A DNA stretch of 64,000 bases from Bullera alba (GCA_001600095.1 BCIX01000001.1:4551198-4615197); one strand, 5' to 3'; shown: positions 35,158-46,985, counted from the stretch's first letter. The notes: a model not told the origin generated them from the sequence alone. Translations and numbers: made by a program.

Positions 35158-38100
35158 ATGTCTCATCCGGCTCGGCTTTCGCTGAGAGCTCCTCCACATT
35201 TACCGTTCATCCAAGGTTGGCCCGGGATCCCAGAAGCTGGCCCAAGGAAAGCACCAGGAGTCCATGGGACTGTCGAGGTCAGAATTGGGCCCACACCAAT
35301 CAAGGCGAAATGGGTTAGGGTTGAGATCAGAAAATATGAGTCTCTACCGCCCGGCTTCCCTTCGTCGGCTGCGGAGACATGGGAGCATATAGGGGACATT
35401 TGCACTCTTTGGTCGGCTGGACAGGGCAAGGACTGGGATATGTTGGAGCAAGCCGACTTCAAGTTTTGGTTACCGCTACCCGAGAACATTCCACCTACGG
35501 TCGAGTTCGCCAAAAACACCGGAGTTCGGTACGAGCTGGTCGCTGCGTTGTGCTATAGGCAAAAGGGCGGCGTGTTCAAGAAGGAATCAGCACCTATCCT
35601 CAAGATATCGGAACCTCTCCGCATCCTGAAGCACGAGCTACATTCAGCGTGGCCGCTGTATTCGGTCCCAGATACCCGATCTGTCCCTGGAGCGAACGGC
35701 GATGTGAAAATGACAGTGTCCAGACCATCTTCGGCCTTTGGACCCACGGACCGAATCCTATTGACTGGATCGCTCAAATCGACCCGAGCCAAGACGTTCA
35801 AGTTCAAAGGGTTCGAGTGCATACTACACGAAACGCTCACCACTATCCCCACTCCGCCTAATCCAGCGTCCATAAAGAACAAAAAGACAAAGCCGCCTGC
35901 TCAACCGGTCACAAAGTCAAAAGTCATTTGCAGTCAGAAATTTCCGGTCGACGAAAACATGCCAAATGGAGCAGAGAAGTCGTCCCGAATGGACATGGCG
36001 ATCCCCGCAGACAAGCTGCTCGTCACAGTGAGGAATGCCAGACTGTTCAACTTGACCTACGAACTGGAGGTTAGGGCCGTGTGTGATAGCGGCATACAGG
36101 ATATCAAGATTGGGAATATCAAATATGTGGTAGGGCCTTTTGCCAGATCGCATGCGCAACAAGCTGTCAGGTGAGTTCGATACCTCTTAAGATTTGCTGA
36201 CGACAGGGATATCGGCCATTTTGAACCCCTGAGCCCCCCACAGCCAACTCCAACAGAGAGTCGGACGACATCACCGATCTCTTCGCAGTTTCACAGACCT
36301 GCAGAGATCTCTCCTCAGCCTACATACGAGATTTCACCAATTCCACCATTTCCCCCTGGATCGAATGGATTTGCTTCGCCGAGCTCTACGCAATACCCTC
36401 GTCCGACCTCGTTTCACGTTGGTCAGCACCAGATGCAAGGACAACAGCCGATCCAGGGATTCACCCCACGGAACAACATGCGCCGAAAGTCGTCCGGCAC
36501 CTCCACCACCACCCTTACCACTATTCAGACTCATGATATACATTCGCCCTCGATGAGTCGGCCCCAGTCTATGGTCTCTCGCCCGCAATCCGAGATGATG
36601 TTCCCCACACCTACTCCAAGCGCTGGCCCTTATGGCGGGACATATCGTAGTAGCCTGGGGCGCTCTGATGGCCTGGGGCCCTCATCGCCCATGGTACCGA
36701 TGGAGGACCGCGCGCGATATGGTACCTCCGAGCTCGGTCATGAAGATCGCTCCAAGAGATACTCAACAGCTACATCTGCGACTTTTGGTAATTGGGATGC
36801 AGGGTTGTCCTCCACGATGACTCCGGTAAGTTGGTGCGGCGTGGAATGGCGATGATGCTGACTGTTTGCTAGTCTCGCTCTGCGAATGGCAGTCCGGCAA
36901 TGGCTAGTCTTCGAGGATCACCCAGCGCGCCGTCGCGGCAATCCCAACCCCCGTCAGCGTGGCCGTCCTCCGAACATGAGAAGATGAGGTTGTACAATGA
37001 AGCTCGAGATCGAGCTGCGACGGCTCAACAGTCCAACGGTGCTTCCCTTGACGCTCTCGGCTTCGAACCGCCTTCTTTCGCGCCACCAGACTATGCTGCG
37101 TCTGAAGCGTCCCACACCGCCCCTCCCTCGCCTTCTGTAGCTCAACATGCTCGACCTGCAGCCAGCGAATCTCCTCAGTCCAAGCTAGCAGCACAAGTCA
37201 CATCCGCCTTCAATGAGTCAGGAGAGGGTAGCTCGTCATCCACCAATCCGCCCGTCAAGCCCATCGATGAGGCATACCTCTCTGCCGAGCAGGAAAAGGA
37301 GTTGCAGCGAAAGCGATACGAGGCGGCTACCAGGCGAATAGCGTCGGGATCTAGTTCAAACGCCCAAGAGTCCCCTTCCAATCGGTCATCAGTGCCGGTG
37401 GATGATCCGGTCCCGTACGATGCGATCTACTCGGGACCTTCGGTTCCGCCTCAGAATACCGCGGCCGGTTCCTCTTCATCCAACACCGCTCCTGTCGCAG
37501 CTGCGTTCGGTGGGCTGACAGAAAAGGAGCAAATGCGGCGGTACTACAAAGCTCGCGATAGGGTGGCTGCCACTGGTCAAAACGGTTCTCCCGCCTCACC
37601 TCCACAATCGTCCTTCGATCACAATCAAGCTGGACCATCAGGAGGAGTGGCTGCCTCGAGCAGCTCGTCTCCACCCACCGGACAGAGCCGATCGGCCTCG
37701 GGCAGCGCCTCGCTCAGCGAGAAAGAACAAATGAGGCGATACTACGAGGCCCAAGACCGAGTCAACAAGGCCGGCATGTCACCTCAAAACGGAGACACAC
37801 CTGAGCGAGTCGCACCGCCCCCAGTCGAGTCTACACCTTCTCCCTCGAGAGGCTTGCCCAGACCTTCAAAATCGTCGTCTGGTCCGTCGGGTCTGACTTC
37901 GGGGTTGAGTGAGAAGGAGCAGATGAGGCGATACTACGAGGCCCAAGAGAAAGTCGCCCGCGCGGCCAATGGGGACGTCAGCGAAGGATCGTCTTCAGTT
38001 GCCGTTCAGAACGCGTCCACGGCGAGCTCTAGTACCGCGTACCCCTCTGCTGCGGAGGAGAAGGAGATGATGAAGAAAAGGTTCGAGAACGCTCAAGCTG

Positions 38101-38345
38101 CCGTGGAGAGGAAGAGGGTACCCGAAGGAGGATTGGGCATTCAGGATACGCCGAAACCACCTAGGTCGTCTCTGCCTGCAGATGGTCCACCTCCACCGCT
38201 GCCCAGCAAACCGCCCAAGGAGTACATCAACCTCCTCAGTCCCACCCACGAGACCGGACCAAGTGCCGCGGGCAGTTTCTTCCCCTCGTCCAGTGGAATC
38301 TCCCGCTCATCGACTCAAGGAGAGGGCTCCTCTTCAGGCAACTGA
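35158..38345 (+). CDS. Arrestin-like protein with six-copy EKEQMRRYYEA motif, 1034 aa
   Basis: Exons are 35158-36170, 36207-36825 and 36873-38345. The start is the first ATG in frame (the codon four earlier is GTG). Residues 1-340 form an arrestin-like beta sandwich of the fungal ART type, with segments such as GTVEVRIGPTPIKAKWVRVEIRKYE and a second half ending IGNIKYVVGPFARSH. The remaining 690 residues are Ser/Pro-rich. They contain six copies of a motif best seen as LSEKEQMRRYYEAQDRV, starting near 36967, 37280, 37515, 37713, 37905 and 38052. Fungal arrestins of this kind bring ubiquitin ligases to plasma-membrane proteins and promote endocytosis; I see no clear PPxY ligase-binding motif. 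Divergent from the LYRM2-like gene. Confidence 0.8.
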
Positions 38346-38568
38346 AGACGGTATAATGCCTATTATGCATGCCCCTGCCGGTGCGCATGATACAAGCGGA
38401 TTGCAGCGACGAGCTGATCAGATCGGCGAGCTCCCTAATGTCCTTTCATGCACACCTCCTACCCAAAGGACGTGTACATCTTCACCAAGCCTGCTCAGAT
38501 CATGCAAGACTTTATCCTTGCTACCAACTCATCCACTCCGCCTGCGTTCGACAACAGCCATGTTGGAC

Positions 38569-39403
38569 GGGTCTCAACTGACAGCGTACCACAGGCTACC
38601 ATTGCACTTCGGGCATGCGATCCTGATACAACTAACAGTACTCTTCCTGTTGCTCGGGGGTGTATCGGGGCCCGGTACTGGATACTGGTGGCTCTCGGTG
38701 AATTATGGTCCTGGTAGCGGTGGTGGACCGGTCAACGGAAGAGGAATCTTTGCAGGTCAGACGTGGTCTTTAGGAGGATTGGGGGCATGTGTCGCTAGCG
38801 AAAGGTGAGCTGTCGCCCAGTCAGACGTAGCTGAAGGAGGAGATGTACGCAGACACAAGAGAGACCACCACATTGGGGCGAGGTCCACAGCGCATTGATG
38901 TGGCATATAGCCGGTGAGTAGCAAGTAGCCCGTACGAAGACCATGCGCTGACATCCTGGGCAGCGGCCTGTATATTCCTGGCAATCGCCATTACCAATTA
39001 CCTTCTCATCCTTTTCCCGCCGAAACCAAGTATGAGCTTGCACTGGTGCACACTACTGTTATCACCCCTGAGCTTGCTCATCCCGCTCTCGGTGATCGTG
39101 GTAGACTTTGTCGTGAGGAGAGGGATTGCTACGGCTGAAGATGTCGAGCTCGTGAACACCAAGCCATCATTCTGGCTGTGAGTCCCACGATAGACCTCTG
39201 GACGCCACTGACCCTATAACAGATCGATAGTGTCCATCATCTCTGCAGCCCTGTGGTGCGCCGTCAATCTCTACATACGCAGATTGGCACTTGCAAAAGT
39301 CCCGCCGCCCAGCCCAAAGTCAGAGAAGCGGCCGACAAAGGGCTACTCCATATGGTCTCTCTGGCCCTGGGCAAGGGAGAAGGAGAGAGGGACAAGGAGA
39401 TGA
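38569..39403 (+). CDS. Four-helix membrane protein, possibly Sur7/PalI family
   Basis: The protein starts MLDGSQLTAYHRLPLHFGHA, directly followed by a first membrane helix (ILIQLTVLFLLLGGV). An extracellular loop ends GQTWSLGGLGACV, which resembles the G-W/F-G-x-C loop of Sur7/PalI proteins. Three further helices follow: ACIFLAIAITNYLLILF, CTLLLSPLSLLIPLSVIVV and a last one near STIVSIISAALWCAVNLYI, then a basic tail ending REKERGTRR. Introns lie near 38805, 38942 and 39180; the exact acceptor of the first is uncertain because the best AG would leave the frame. Sur7/PalI proteins act in plasma-membrane domains or pH sensing. The assignment is tentative; a four-helix membrane protein is likely. 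Confidence 0.6.
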
Positions 39404-39437
39404 CGGATATTCATTATTATTTAGTTGCGAAAAGTCA

Positions 39438-42004
39438 TCAAAGGCGATCAATTTGTATGATATTGTCGTCTTCCTCGATCTCCGCGAGATCTTCTTCCAA
39501 AGCATCCCAGTCCTGATCGGCACTTGTCACATCCGTGCGATCGTCCTGCCGGTAGTCGGACTCTGCGTCATCCTGCTCCGTTGGTGGGGCTGCCAGTAGC
39601 CTGTTTCGCGCTTCATGAAGGTCGACAGCACTTATACCCGCTTCTTGCAAGATGCCAGCAGCCTTCATGTCGTCCCAGAACCGCGAAGAGGGCACTACCC
39701 ACTGTTGATCCCAGGCGGCCTTGACGAGATCGACGGCATGTTCATCCTGCTTGACCCTTTTGAGGGTGAAAACCAGCTTAGACCACCAGAAAGCACTGGG
39801 AGACCTTGGCTTTAGATGGGCATTCCACCACGCCATGCCTTCCGCTGCATCCACATCGTCGTGTCGGGAAATGAGCCACTGGACCATGGCGAAAAGGAAC
39901 CGTGAAGATGGCCTTGTCAAACCCTCCAGGACTTTCAAGGCTTCGGCTAGATAGAATATCCGTTCTTGTCGAGTTAAGATGGTTGACTGTGCAATTTTTT
40001 TCGAGTACGACTGCCAGAGGACTTCGAGGCGAGTCGAGCTTTGGAGGCGCGCGGCTGGTTCTGCAGCAAGGCTTTTAAGAATCCTGATACCAATCTCCGC
40101 TCCCAGGTGGTCGGCCCTGTGTCGAGTGATCCCGATCGATACGATCAATTTCAGAGCGGCCTGTGTCTCGATCCAGAAGCGGGGATCGTTCCAATTCCCC
40201 AATACAATGGCCACCACCCGGTCGATGCATTGTTTGGCTAGTTCCGGTTTCGCTCTTGCATGGTATGCCAGCATCAGAGCCCGAGTCGATGGGTGCAGCT
40301 GCAGGTTCTTCGGCTTGAGCTCCAGGGCGGTCTGCATAAAGTCTGCTTGGGCTCGAAAGCTCAGTCGGTTGAATCGCACCACCTGGTAGAAGAATTCTTG
40401 ATATAGCTTGGCCTCGCTCGGATCTGAGCTCGTCCTCCACTTGAGAATCGCAAGCGCATCAGCGCACCGGTCGAGTCTGATCAGGCTTCGCACCAAAGCC
40501 ATCCGGGTGAAAAGGCCATTGCGTAAAATTGGATCGCGCTCGACGTTGGCTTGTAGCCCGTCGTGTGCTCGGCCATTGTTGAGCATGTATTCAATGGTAA
40601 TTTTTGCGCTGACCATCTCGTCGGCACCCTGCATTCCTTTTTGTTCCGCCTGCTTGAACAGCGTTTCGATGTAGTCCCGTACGATCGGTCCCGCTTGGTC
40701 TGGTCGATAGCACCGGCCTAGAGCGGTAATGGCCCGGGAATATTCGCGAGCTCCGGGCACAAGATCCATATTCTTGAATTCGACATCTATCAGGCGGAAG
40801 ATCTCGTGACTTAATCCGAGAACCGAAAGTTGTCCGAGAACGTTACCTAAGGATCAGCGCTGGCTTCCCGAACTGACTCACTCCAGAGGTCTGGCGGGAG
40901 AACGACGTCCGTTCTGCTCCTGTTCCTCCAAGCTTGACTGAGGCCAACATCCAGCGGGACTAGCAGCCGATTTTCTCCACTGGAAAGCGCCAGCAGCCTC
41001 CGATATATAGAGAAATACCGCTCCTGATCGCCACGTTCGGCAGCGTTGTTGAGCTCTGTGCGAAGGATAGCCGAGTGGTGACATAGAACCACGAATTCGA
41101 AAAGTTCCAAAGCAGCCTTGAATCCGTCCTTCAGCTTTGCGCGATCGTTTCTACGTGCTGCGAGGCCAATGGCTTGCCGGATCCTAGACTCCACCCTCCA
41201 GTTTCTGCGCGACCAGTTTGTCCTGGTGTTGAGAAGCGACACCATGTTGTGGCCTGATAGCTGATCCAGCATAGTCCACGCAGCGATCATGGTCAGGGCG
41301 ATTGGTTGTAGTCCTTCGCACTCAATCCTGGCGGCCAACTTGACCTCCCTGTCGCTAGAGAACCGATCTTCCAAGCTTTTATTTTGGACTTGTCGTATCC
41401 TGCGCAAATATCGCCTGTGGGGTTCGACCATATTGCCGGGCTGGCCTGCAGCGAGGAGAGCGATGAACAAGTGATATAAGGCATCCCAATGACTCCGTGC
41501 CGCGGCCTCAATAGCGCAAGTGACCAATCGTTCGTACACCTCTGGTTCCTCCACGTTTATCCGGCGTATCACCTTCTCGGCGTGGCGAAGCGTCATTTCC
41601 TGTGTGATGAGGTCTGATAGCCTCGCCCAGTCTTTGGAGTTGAGCAAGTGCAGACTATTCCAGTCCTTCATCTCGGCAAAGATTCGCAGTACCTCTCTGA
41701 GGTTCTCGCTCTCCAGTCCATCTCTGAAGCCCGGTACGAGGGACACAAACGCTCGGTGTAGGTGGTCTGGGGGTGCCGGGAGTAACGGGATGTAATCGAG
41801 ACATGATTCTGTCGTCTCTTCTGCCTTGTCTTTGCCTGGCTTAGGTTGAGGGGCAGATTGTGAACGGCGTTTCGGTGCAGGTGGACGTTGGACATTTGGG
41901 TTGGTTGATGCTGGTCTTGAGGGGAGGACGAGAGGTATGCTAATGGCACGTCGATATGCAGATGTGATCGGCCCTGGACCTGCCACTGCGCATGTCCTTC
42001 TCAT
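39438..42004 (-). CDS. Large helical, probably mitochondrial protein, 843 aa
   Basis: Exons are 42004-40882 and 40846-39438, joined by a 35-nt intron, very short even here. The chosen ATG begins an Arg-rich, acid-free stretch (MRRTCAVAGPGPITSAYRRA) that looks like a mitochondrial presequence. The rest is a long series of amphipathic helices with spacing like TPR/PPR-type arrays (for example HWDALYHLFIALLAAGQPG and FTRMALVRSLIRLDRCADALAIL). No catalytic motif is seen. The C-terminus is acidic. The frame stays open for 56 codons upstream of this ATG with equally basic content, so an extra 5' exon is possible. A role in organelle RNA handling would fit but is only a guess. Confidence 0.7.
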
Positions 42005-42322
42005 TCCTCGACACAGAGGTTCAAACCACCTTGCGGGAGAGCGACGTTTGGGTGATGCGTTTCGAAGTAACTCACTAACTAGTCGTCCGAGTTGCAGCTT
42101 GACTGACGAACGAGCAACCAACTTTTCGACAGCGCGCCTAGCCGGGAGTGACACAAGTGATGGGTTCGGCACAGGCCTGCGAGTGGATGGGCCCGCAAGC
42201 CTGCCTTAACGGAGTCAGATACACGCGCCTGCTTTTGTTTTGTTGACCCTTATAGATGTCATGCAGTCGACCCGAGACGAATTCAGCATCCCCAAGCATC
42301 CCCCTGATCGTCTACTTACAAG
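42005..42322. promoter_or_regulatory. Divergent promoter of the mitochondrial-type protein and CDC20
   Basis: The 318 bases separate two outward-facing starts. The region holds AGCATCCC (CA) AGCATCCC at 42285-42302, 20 bases before the CDC20 start. No other feature is recognised. Confidence 0.55.
42285..42302. repeat. 8+2+8 direct duplication in the CDC20 leader
   Basis: AGCATCCC, spacer CA, AGCATCCC, with one more shared base. Confidence 0.8.
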
Positions 42323-44184
42323 ATGGCACCGATCCTGAGGGACACTGGAGCCGGCAATGTAGCAGACATGTGAGTAGCAGAAAACTTGGATACCTGGCAT
42401 GTTGTGCTTACCGGTGAGCAACAGCACCAACCCCTTCTTGTCTCGGGGTCAAGCTCCAACACCGAAAAAGGGAGCATCAACAGACGAGAGCTTGACATCA
42501 CTCAGAGAGGGCATGGGAAGAATGGATATAGCTTCTAGGAGTGGCTCTGCGGATATCAGTAGCAACAGCACTCTAAGGGACGGTAGGGACCTGAGTAGCA
42601 GAGACGTGAGTTGCTGGAAAGCTTGAGCCAACTTCGTCGCTGATCAACATCAAGCGAGACCGATTTGTGCCCTCACGTCCTGCTAGTCTTCACCACTCAT
42701 CTCACTCTTCTACTACATTGCCAACTCTCGCACTGGATGGTCACGCTCCAGACGTTTCCGTCGACCAATCAAGCGTGATTGGCGACACGTCGACAGCTTC
42801 GCTCTCTGCCACCCTAGGCATACCCAACAGCAACCGCCGAATCTTATCCTTTCGATCTGCGCCTCCCCCAGCTTCCCATGCAACGTCTCATCTGGACGCG
42901 CAGAGGAACTATCTCATCAATTCCAGCGCATCGGCGAGCAGGGGATCTGGTCAAGCAGGATCTACGTCCACTACGAAGAAACGGACTCCACCGTACATTC
43001 CCGATCGTGTGCTCGATGCGCCTGGCTTCGCAGACGACTACTATCTCAATCTGATCGACTGGAGTTGTGCGAACAGGGTTGCTATTGGGCTAGGTGATCT
43101 TGGCTATGTCTGGGACGCTGAGACGGGATCGGTGACCGCCTTGGGCGAGGGGAGGTGAGTCAGCAGCCGCGATTGCGCTGAGATCTGTTAGTGAGAACCA
43201 AATACCTGTGACTGCTGTGTCTTGGTCGAATGATGGCTCGTACCTGGCTATAGGCAATGACAATGGAGAGGTCGAGATCTGGGACGTGGAAGAAGGCAAA
43301 AAGATGCGGGTTATGGGCGGGCATAACGCTCGAGTTCCTTCGCTATCGTGGAACGGGCACGTTCTGTCCTCAGGATGCCGTGATGGCTCGATACACCATC
43401 ACGATGTCCGTGTGGCGCAGCACAAGGTGATGGAACTTGCTGGGCATAATGCAGAGGTGAGTTAGGCAACGACAGGCGGGCACGTACTGACACTTCAGGT
43501 CTGCGGTCTTGCTTGGAGAGCAGATGGACAATTACTGGCCAGTGGAGGTAATGACAATGTCGTTAACTGTTGGGAGTGAGTGCGAGTGCTGCCTTGGCAG
43601 TTCCATATCTGACGTGATCGCTATAGCAACCGAATCGGACAATCTGTGTTGCAAAACGGGGAGGGAGTACCCCGCGGAGTGCCTAAATGGACGAAGAGGA
43701 ATCACACTGCGGCAGTCAAGGTAAGTTTAGCATCCTGCGACCCTGCTAACATTCTCAGGCTCTTGCGTGGTGTCCATGGCAGTCCAATCTGCTTGCAACC
43801 GGTGGTGGCTCCCACGATCAGCATATTCATTTCTGGTCGACCACCACCGGCGCCCGAACCGCTTCCCTCCCCACGGAAACGCAGGTCACATCCCTGATAT
43901 GGTCACCCCATGCGAAAGAGCTGCTATCGACTCACGGCTTCCCCAACAACAACATCTGTCTATGGTCATACCCCTCCTTGCAGAAGATCTACGACGTGCC
44001 GGCACACGATGCGCGGGTCCTCTGCAGCTCTATTAGTCCGGATGGATGCACGGTCGCCACAGCTGCCAGTGATGAGAACTTGAAGTTTTGGAAGATCTGG
44101 GAGGCGAGAAGCGCGAGCAAGAAGGGCGAGGAGAGCGAGAGGGATGCCAGTGGGAGGAGCAAGAGTGCCGTGAAGATCAGATAG
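42323..44184 (+). CDS. CDC20: Cdc20-type activator of the anaphase-promoting complex, 531 aa
   Basis: Exons are 42323-42369, 42419-42605, 42655-43154, 43192-43456, 43499-43575, 43627-43720 and 43759-44184; the frame closes exactly. N-terminal landmarks are a C-box-like RDRFVPSR and [10 protein letters not shown]. The WD40 propeller opens with [19 protein letters not shown] and contains [58 protein letters not shown] and [17 protein letters not shown]. The protein ends in KIR, the IR tail that docks on the APC/C. IHHHDVR and AWCPWQSN are typical of Cdc20 and not of Cdh1. It triggers anaphase by bringing securin and cyclins to the APC/C. Confidence 0.96.
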
Positions 44185-44281
44185 ACATGTGTTGATGTGT
44201 GAGTTGGTTCGGGCTCTTGTATCACTTTTGATGTCTACTATCACATGCATCTCTAACGACAATCGCCTTCACTTCAAGCTT

Positions 44282-44341
44282 CATCTCTCACACCATCTCT
44301 CACATCATCTCTCACATCATTCCTCGCACCATCTTTCACCT
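44282..44341. repeat. Imperfect 12-nt tandem array, five units
   Basis: Units like CATCTCTCACAT follow each other five times with a few changes, in the 162-base gap between the stop codons of CDC20 and the first small membrane-protein gene. Confidence 0.75.
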
Positions 44342-44346
44342 CCTTG

Positions 44347-44727
44347 TCACTTCTTCTGTGGACGAGACAGGTCCTCATGAGCGATCTTGGCCGCGGACTT
44401 CAGATTGGACCCGATCAAGAACGCTTTGCGAAGGAACGTGCCGTGGTGATCGCTCTTGGCATGCCGGATCAGCTGCCTGTCTTCGTCTGATGGGTCTGCT
44501 GGATGGGGGATCGAATCTGTGGTATGGTGTTCTTCAATGATATGGGCACAGTCCCAACATCGCTGGCCGGAGTGGATCCCTTGATGGTAGTACCTCCGCA
44601 ACCAGAAGTAGCCGCCGTTGAGGAGGGCCGCCCCGACGATCACGCCAGCAAGAAACTCTAGACGACCCGATTTCAGCAAGGTTCAAGAACGCATGCGGGC
44701 GTGCTGAAAGATGGGCTTACCGAACAT
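44347..44727 (-). CDS. Small single-pass membrane protein, cluster member 1, 105 aa
   Basis: Exon 1 is only seven bases (44727-44721, ATG TTC G) and joins 44657-44347 across a 63-nt phase-1 intron. The protein starts MFEFLAGVIVGAALLNGGYF, one membrane helix with almost no residues outside, followed by WLRRYYHQG. The positive charges after the helix favour a cytosolic C-terminus. The tail carries a CxxC pair (QRCWDCAHIIEEHH) that could bind zinc, and ends basic (SRPQKK). I do not recognise the family. It is the first of five adjacent genes with the same layout. If exon 1 is wrong, an in-frame start (not ATG) would be needed inside the open frame, which is less likely. Confidence 0.65.
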
Positions 44728-45166
44728 GTCAATTTTACGCCCTCCGATGCCTCTCGGTGCTGATGTAGTCTACAGCTCAAGCTATATGACGAGAATCTGA
44801 CAACGCAAGTCTGATTGACATCGACTATTTGACGAGCTCAAGTTGGCGGCTCACAATGTCGCATAGCTCACCCGTCAAAGCTAGTGGGCTGGCTCAGCAA
44901 AGGAAAGGTCAGTACGGGTGAGTTTCTAAGGAAGTCTCCCGCTACCTTTCACGTTGAGCCATGTCTGACGGTCTCTACTCTGACATTGAACGAGCATTGT
45001 CGACTCAATGGCCATCATAGGTAGCTCAAGCGTGAGGTCCATGGGGATAGTTGTACGGTCTAGTCTGGCACTGCCAGCGAGCTGTAAGGGTGGGAAGGAA
45101 GTTGACATCCTCCTGAAAACTGAGACTCTATCTACTACTGATACGTGTATCACGGAAGTCCTGACA

Positions 45167-45559
45167 CTACTTTCTCGCTATACTCACTTCATTGGCCTCC
45201 TGGGCTTGCAGCGCTCTCTTGCCCATCCTCTTCTGTGAAGAGAACACTAGGAAGACCTTGCGCCATCCGAACGAGTGCTCTCCTAGGGGGTGTTTCTTGA
45301 ACAAAACTTTGCCGGTCTTAGGGTCGATCACGGGTTCAGCTTGATGATAGAGGAATCGCCCGCCGCAGTGATAACATCGTTCTTTGGTCTTGATCATGTA
45401 GTTGAGCCTCACGAGGTAAAATGATGATGGGACCAAGATGAGGACAAAGATGACGATCGCGACAATGGCGTAGACGATTGCTGAGATGGGTTACAGTTAG
45501 CACTTGTGCTCGGCAGCTCGTGTGAGAACGGGGGGTATGAAGTACTCACCCATTTCCAT
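45167..45559 (-). CDS. Small single-pass membrane protein, cluster member 2, 107 aa
   Basis: Exon 1 is ten bases (45559-45550, coding MEM plus one base) and joins 45480-45167 across a 69-nt phase-1 intron. The membrane helix starts at once: AIVYAIVAIVIFVLILV, followed by PSSFYLVRLNYMIKTKERCYHCGGRF. As in member 1, a CxxC pair lies about 15 residues after the helix and is preceded by Arg. The remainder is basic, with HPLGEHSFGWRKVFLVFSSQ. The protein is not recognised. The start fits a good context (CAAGATGG). Confidence 0.65.
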
Positions 45560-45982
45560 CTTGAACAGGATCCGAGATTGATTCGTCCAGCTATCGCACA
45601 GCGAAGGCAATCGGTTTGACAGATTGTGAACAACCTGACTGGAAGTCTGTTCCAGATCCAGACAGACTGGTCTTGCACGCCCAATTCTATCTCACATGTA
45701 CCGCCTGCTCCGGGCGCTCCCTTCGTGGTCCACCCTCCGTAGTCCGTTATTACGCCGGCCGGATACATGTAGCATGTTGTCATCCTTTATGCAGTGACCC
45801 ATGCAGGAGTCATGACATCAATGGGGTCTTGGGGAGCTACGTGAACATAGGAAGCTGATTGTAGTCCGTATGGACAAGGAGTGTGGAAGTTTCTGAAGGT
45901 CTTATTGAGCATTGAGTGCATCCAAGACTGGGGACAGGTATATGCGCGGAAGCTGGAAGCTTTGTCGTCATTGTTCAGCGGA

Positions 45983-46278
45983 TCAGTCTACCGCCTGCTT
46001 CCTCCTGGATGTCGTGGACTCCAATCTAGACCTCTTCTCCTGACTGTGCGCCTTGTGTTTCTCCACCTCCAATTTTGTCCGATGAGCAGCTTGCGCCATT
46101 AGCCAGCAGGCGAGGATCAAAAGACCATTGATAACGGAGCAAGCCAGAGCGACGATCATGAACACTACACAGCAGTCAGCTGTTTATCCCACGGGGGAAC
46201 ACGCAGGAATCGATGGAAGCACTCACAGGCAACTCCCTCTTGACGTACCGTCGGCGGCGCATTCATGTCCGTGTCCAT
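45983..46278 (-). CDS. Small single-pass membrane protein, cluster member 3, 77 aa
   Basis: Exon 1 (46278-46227, 17 codons plus one base) joins 46164-45983 across a 62-nt phase-1 intron. The short N-terminus (MDTDMNAPPTVRQEGVA) precedes one membrane helix (LFMIVALACSVINGLLILACW). A highly basic, charged tail follows (HRTKLEVEKHKAHSQEKRSRLE). No CxxC pair is present in the tail, unlike members 1, 2 and 4. No family is recognised. Confidence 0.6.
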
Positions 46279-46602
46279 CTCGCCACTCGCCGTTGCCAAG
46301 GAGATGGCCTCGAGGATGGTTGAAGCTATGTTTCGCCCCAAGGTGTGATGTTGCATATATGACCACGAGCCAGACCTGCATGCGCTGCTGCCGCTGCATG
46401 ATTGAATGATGGGAGACGGAGGGTCAAAGACAAAGGTTATGACCACTCTCGGGGGACAAGTACAAAGGTAGACCAGTGATGGACATACATGGCTCAGCGG
46501 ATCGCGATGCGATACGCACAATTGCGGACTGAGTAGCAGCTGCGCAGTGGACGTACTGGAGCAGTGGAGAGAGCTACGGTGATAACATCCCTCTTCCGAC
46601 AT

Positions 46603-46985
46603 TCAATCCTCCTCATACCCCTTATCGCTATAGTAACAGCTCTTGCACTGTCCCTTAATCCCTCCAAGACAGCCAGTCCCGCCTTTCTGATAGAAATCGG
46701 CTATGTCGCCCGTGTATCGATGAGCCTTCTTTCCTCCGTCACTGGGCGCTTTGGCTGTCCCATTGCACCTCGCTTGTTTCCATAGTCCACCGCTGGTCCA
46801 GGCTGCAAGGAGGACGGCAAGGACACTGCCTATCACCGCGACCGGAACGAGAATCACTATTTGGAGCCGCGAACTTTCAGTACTAGGCTCTTAAACAGCC
46901 TAACTCCTCGATCAGGAAACAGGAATCACCTACCGACCATATTGGACTCGGCCCAGGACTCATCTGTTGACTTGACCTCAGACAT
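46603..46985 (-). CDS. Small single-pass membrane protein, cluster member 4, 101 aa
   Basis: Exon 1 (46985-46934, 17 codons plus one base) joins 46856-46603 across a 77-nt phase-1 intron. The acidic/Ser N-terminus (MSEVKSTDESWAESNMV) precedes the helix VILVPVAVIGSVLAVLLAAW. The tail begins WKQARCNGT and ends with a Cys-rich segment (GCLGGIKGQCKSCYYSD) that includes a CxxC pair. Exon 1 has exactly the same length as in member 3. No family is recognised. Confidence 0.65.

Noticed and set aside
44282..44341. CRISPR-like array
   Set aside because: It is a plain 12-nt tandem repeat without unique spacers, and the DNA is eukaryotic.
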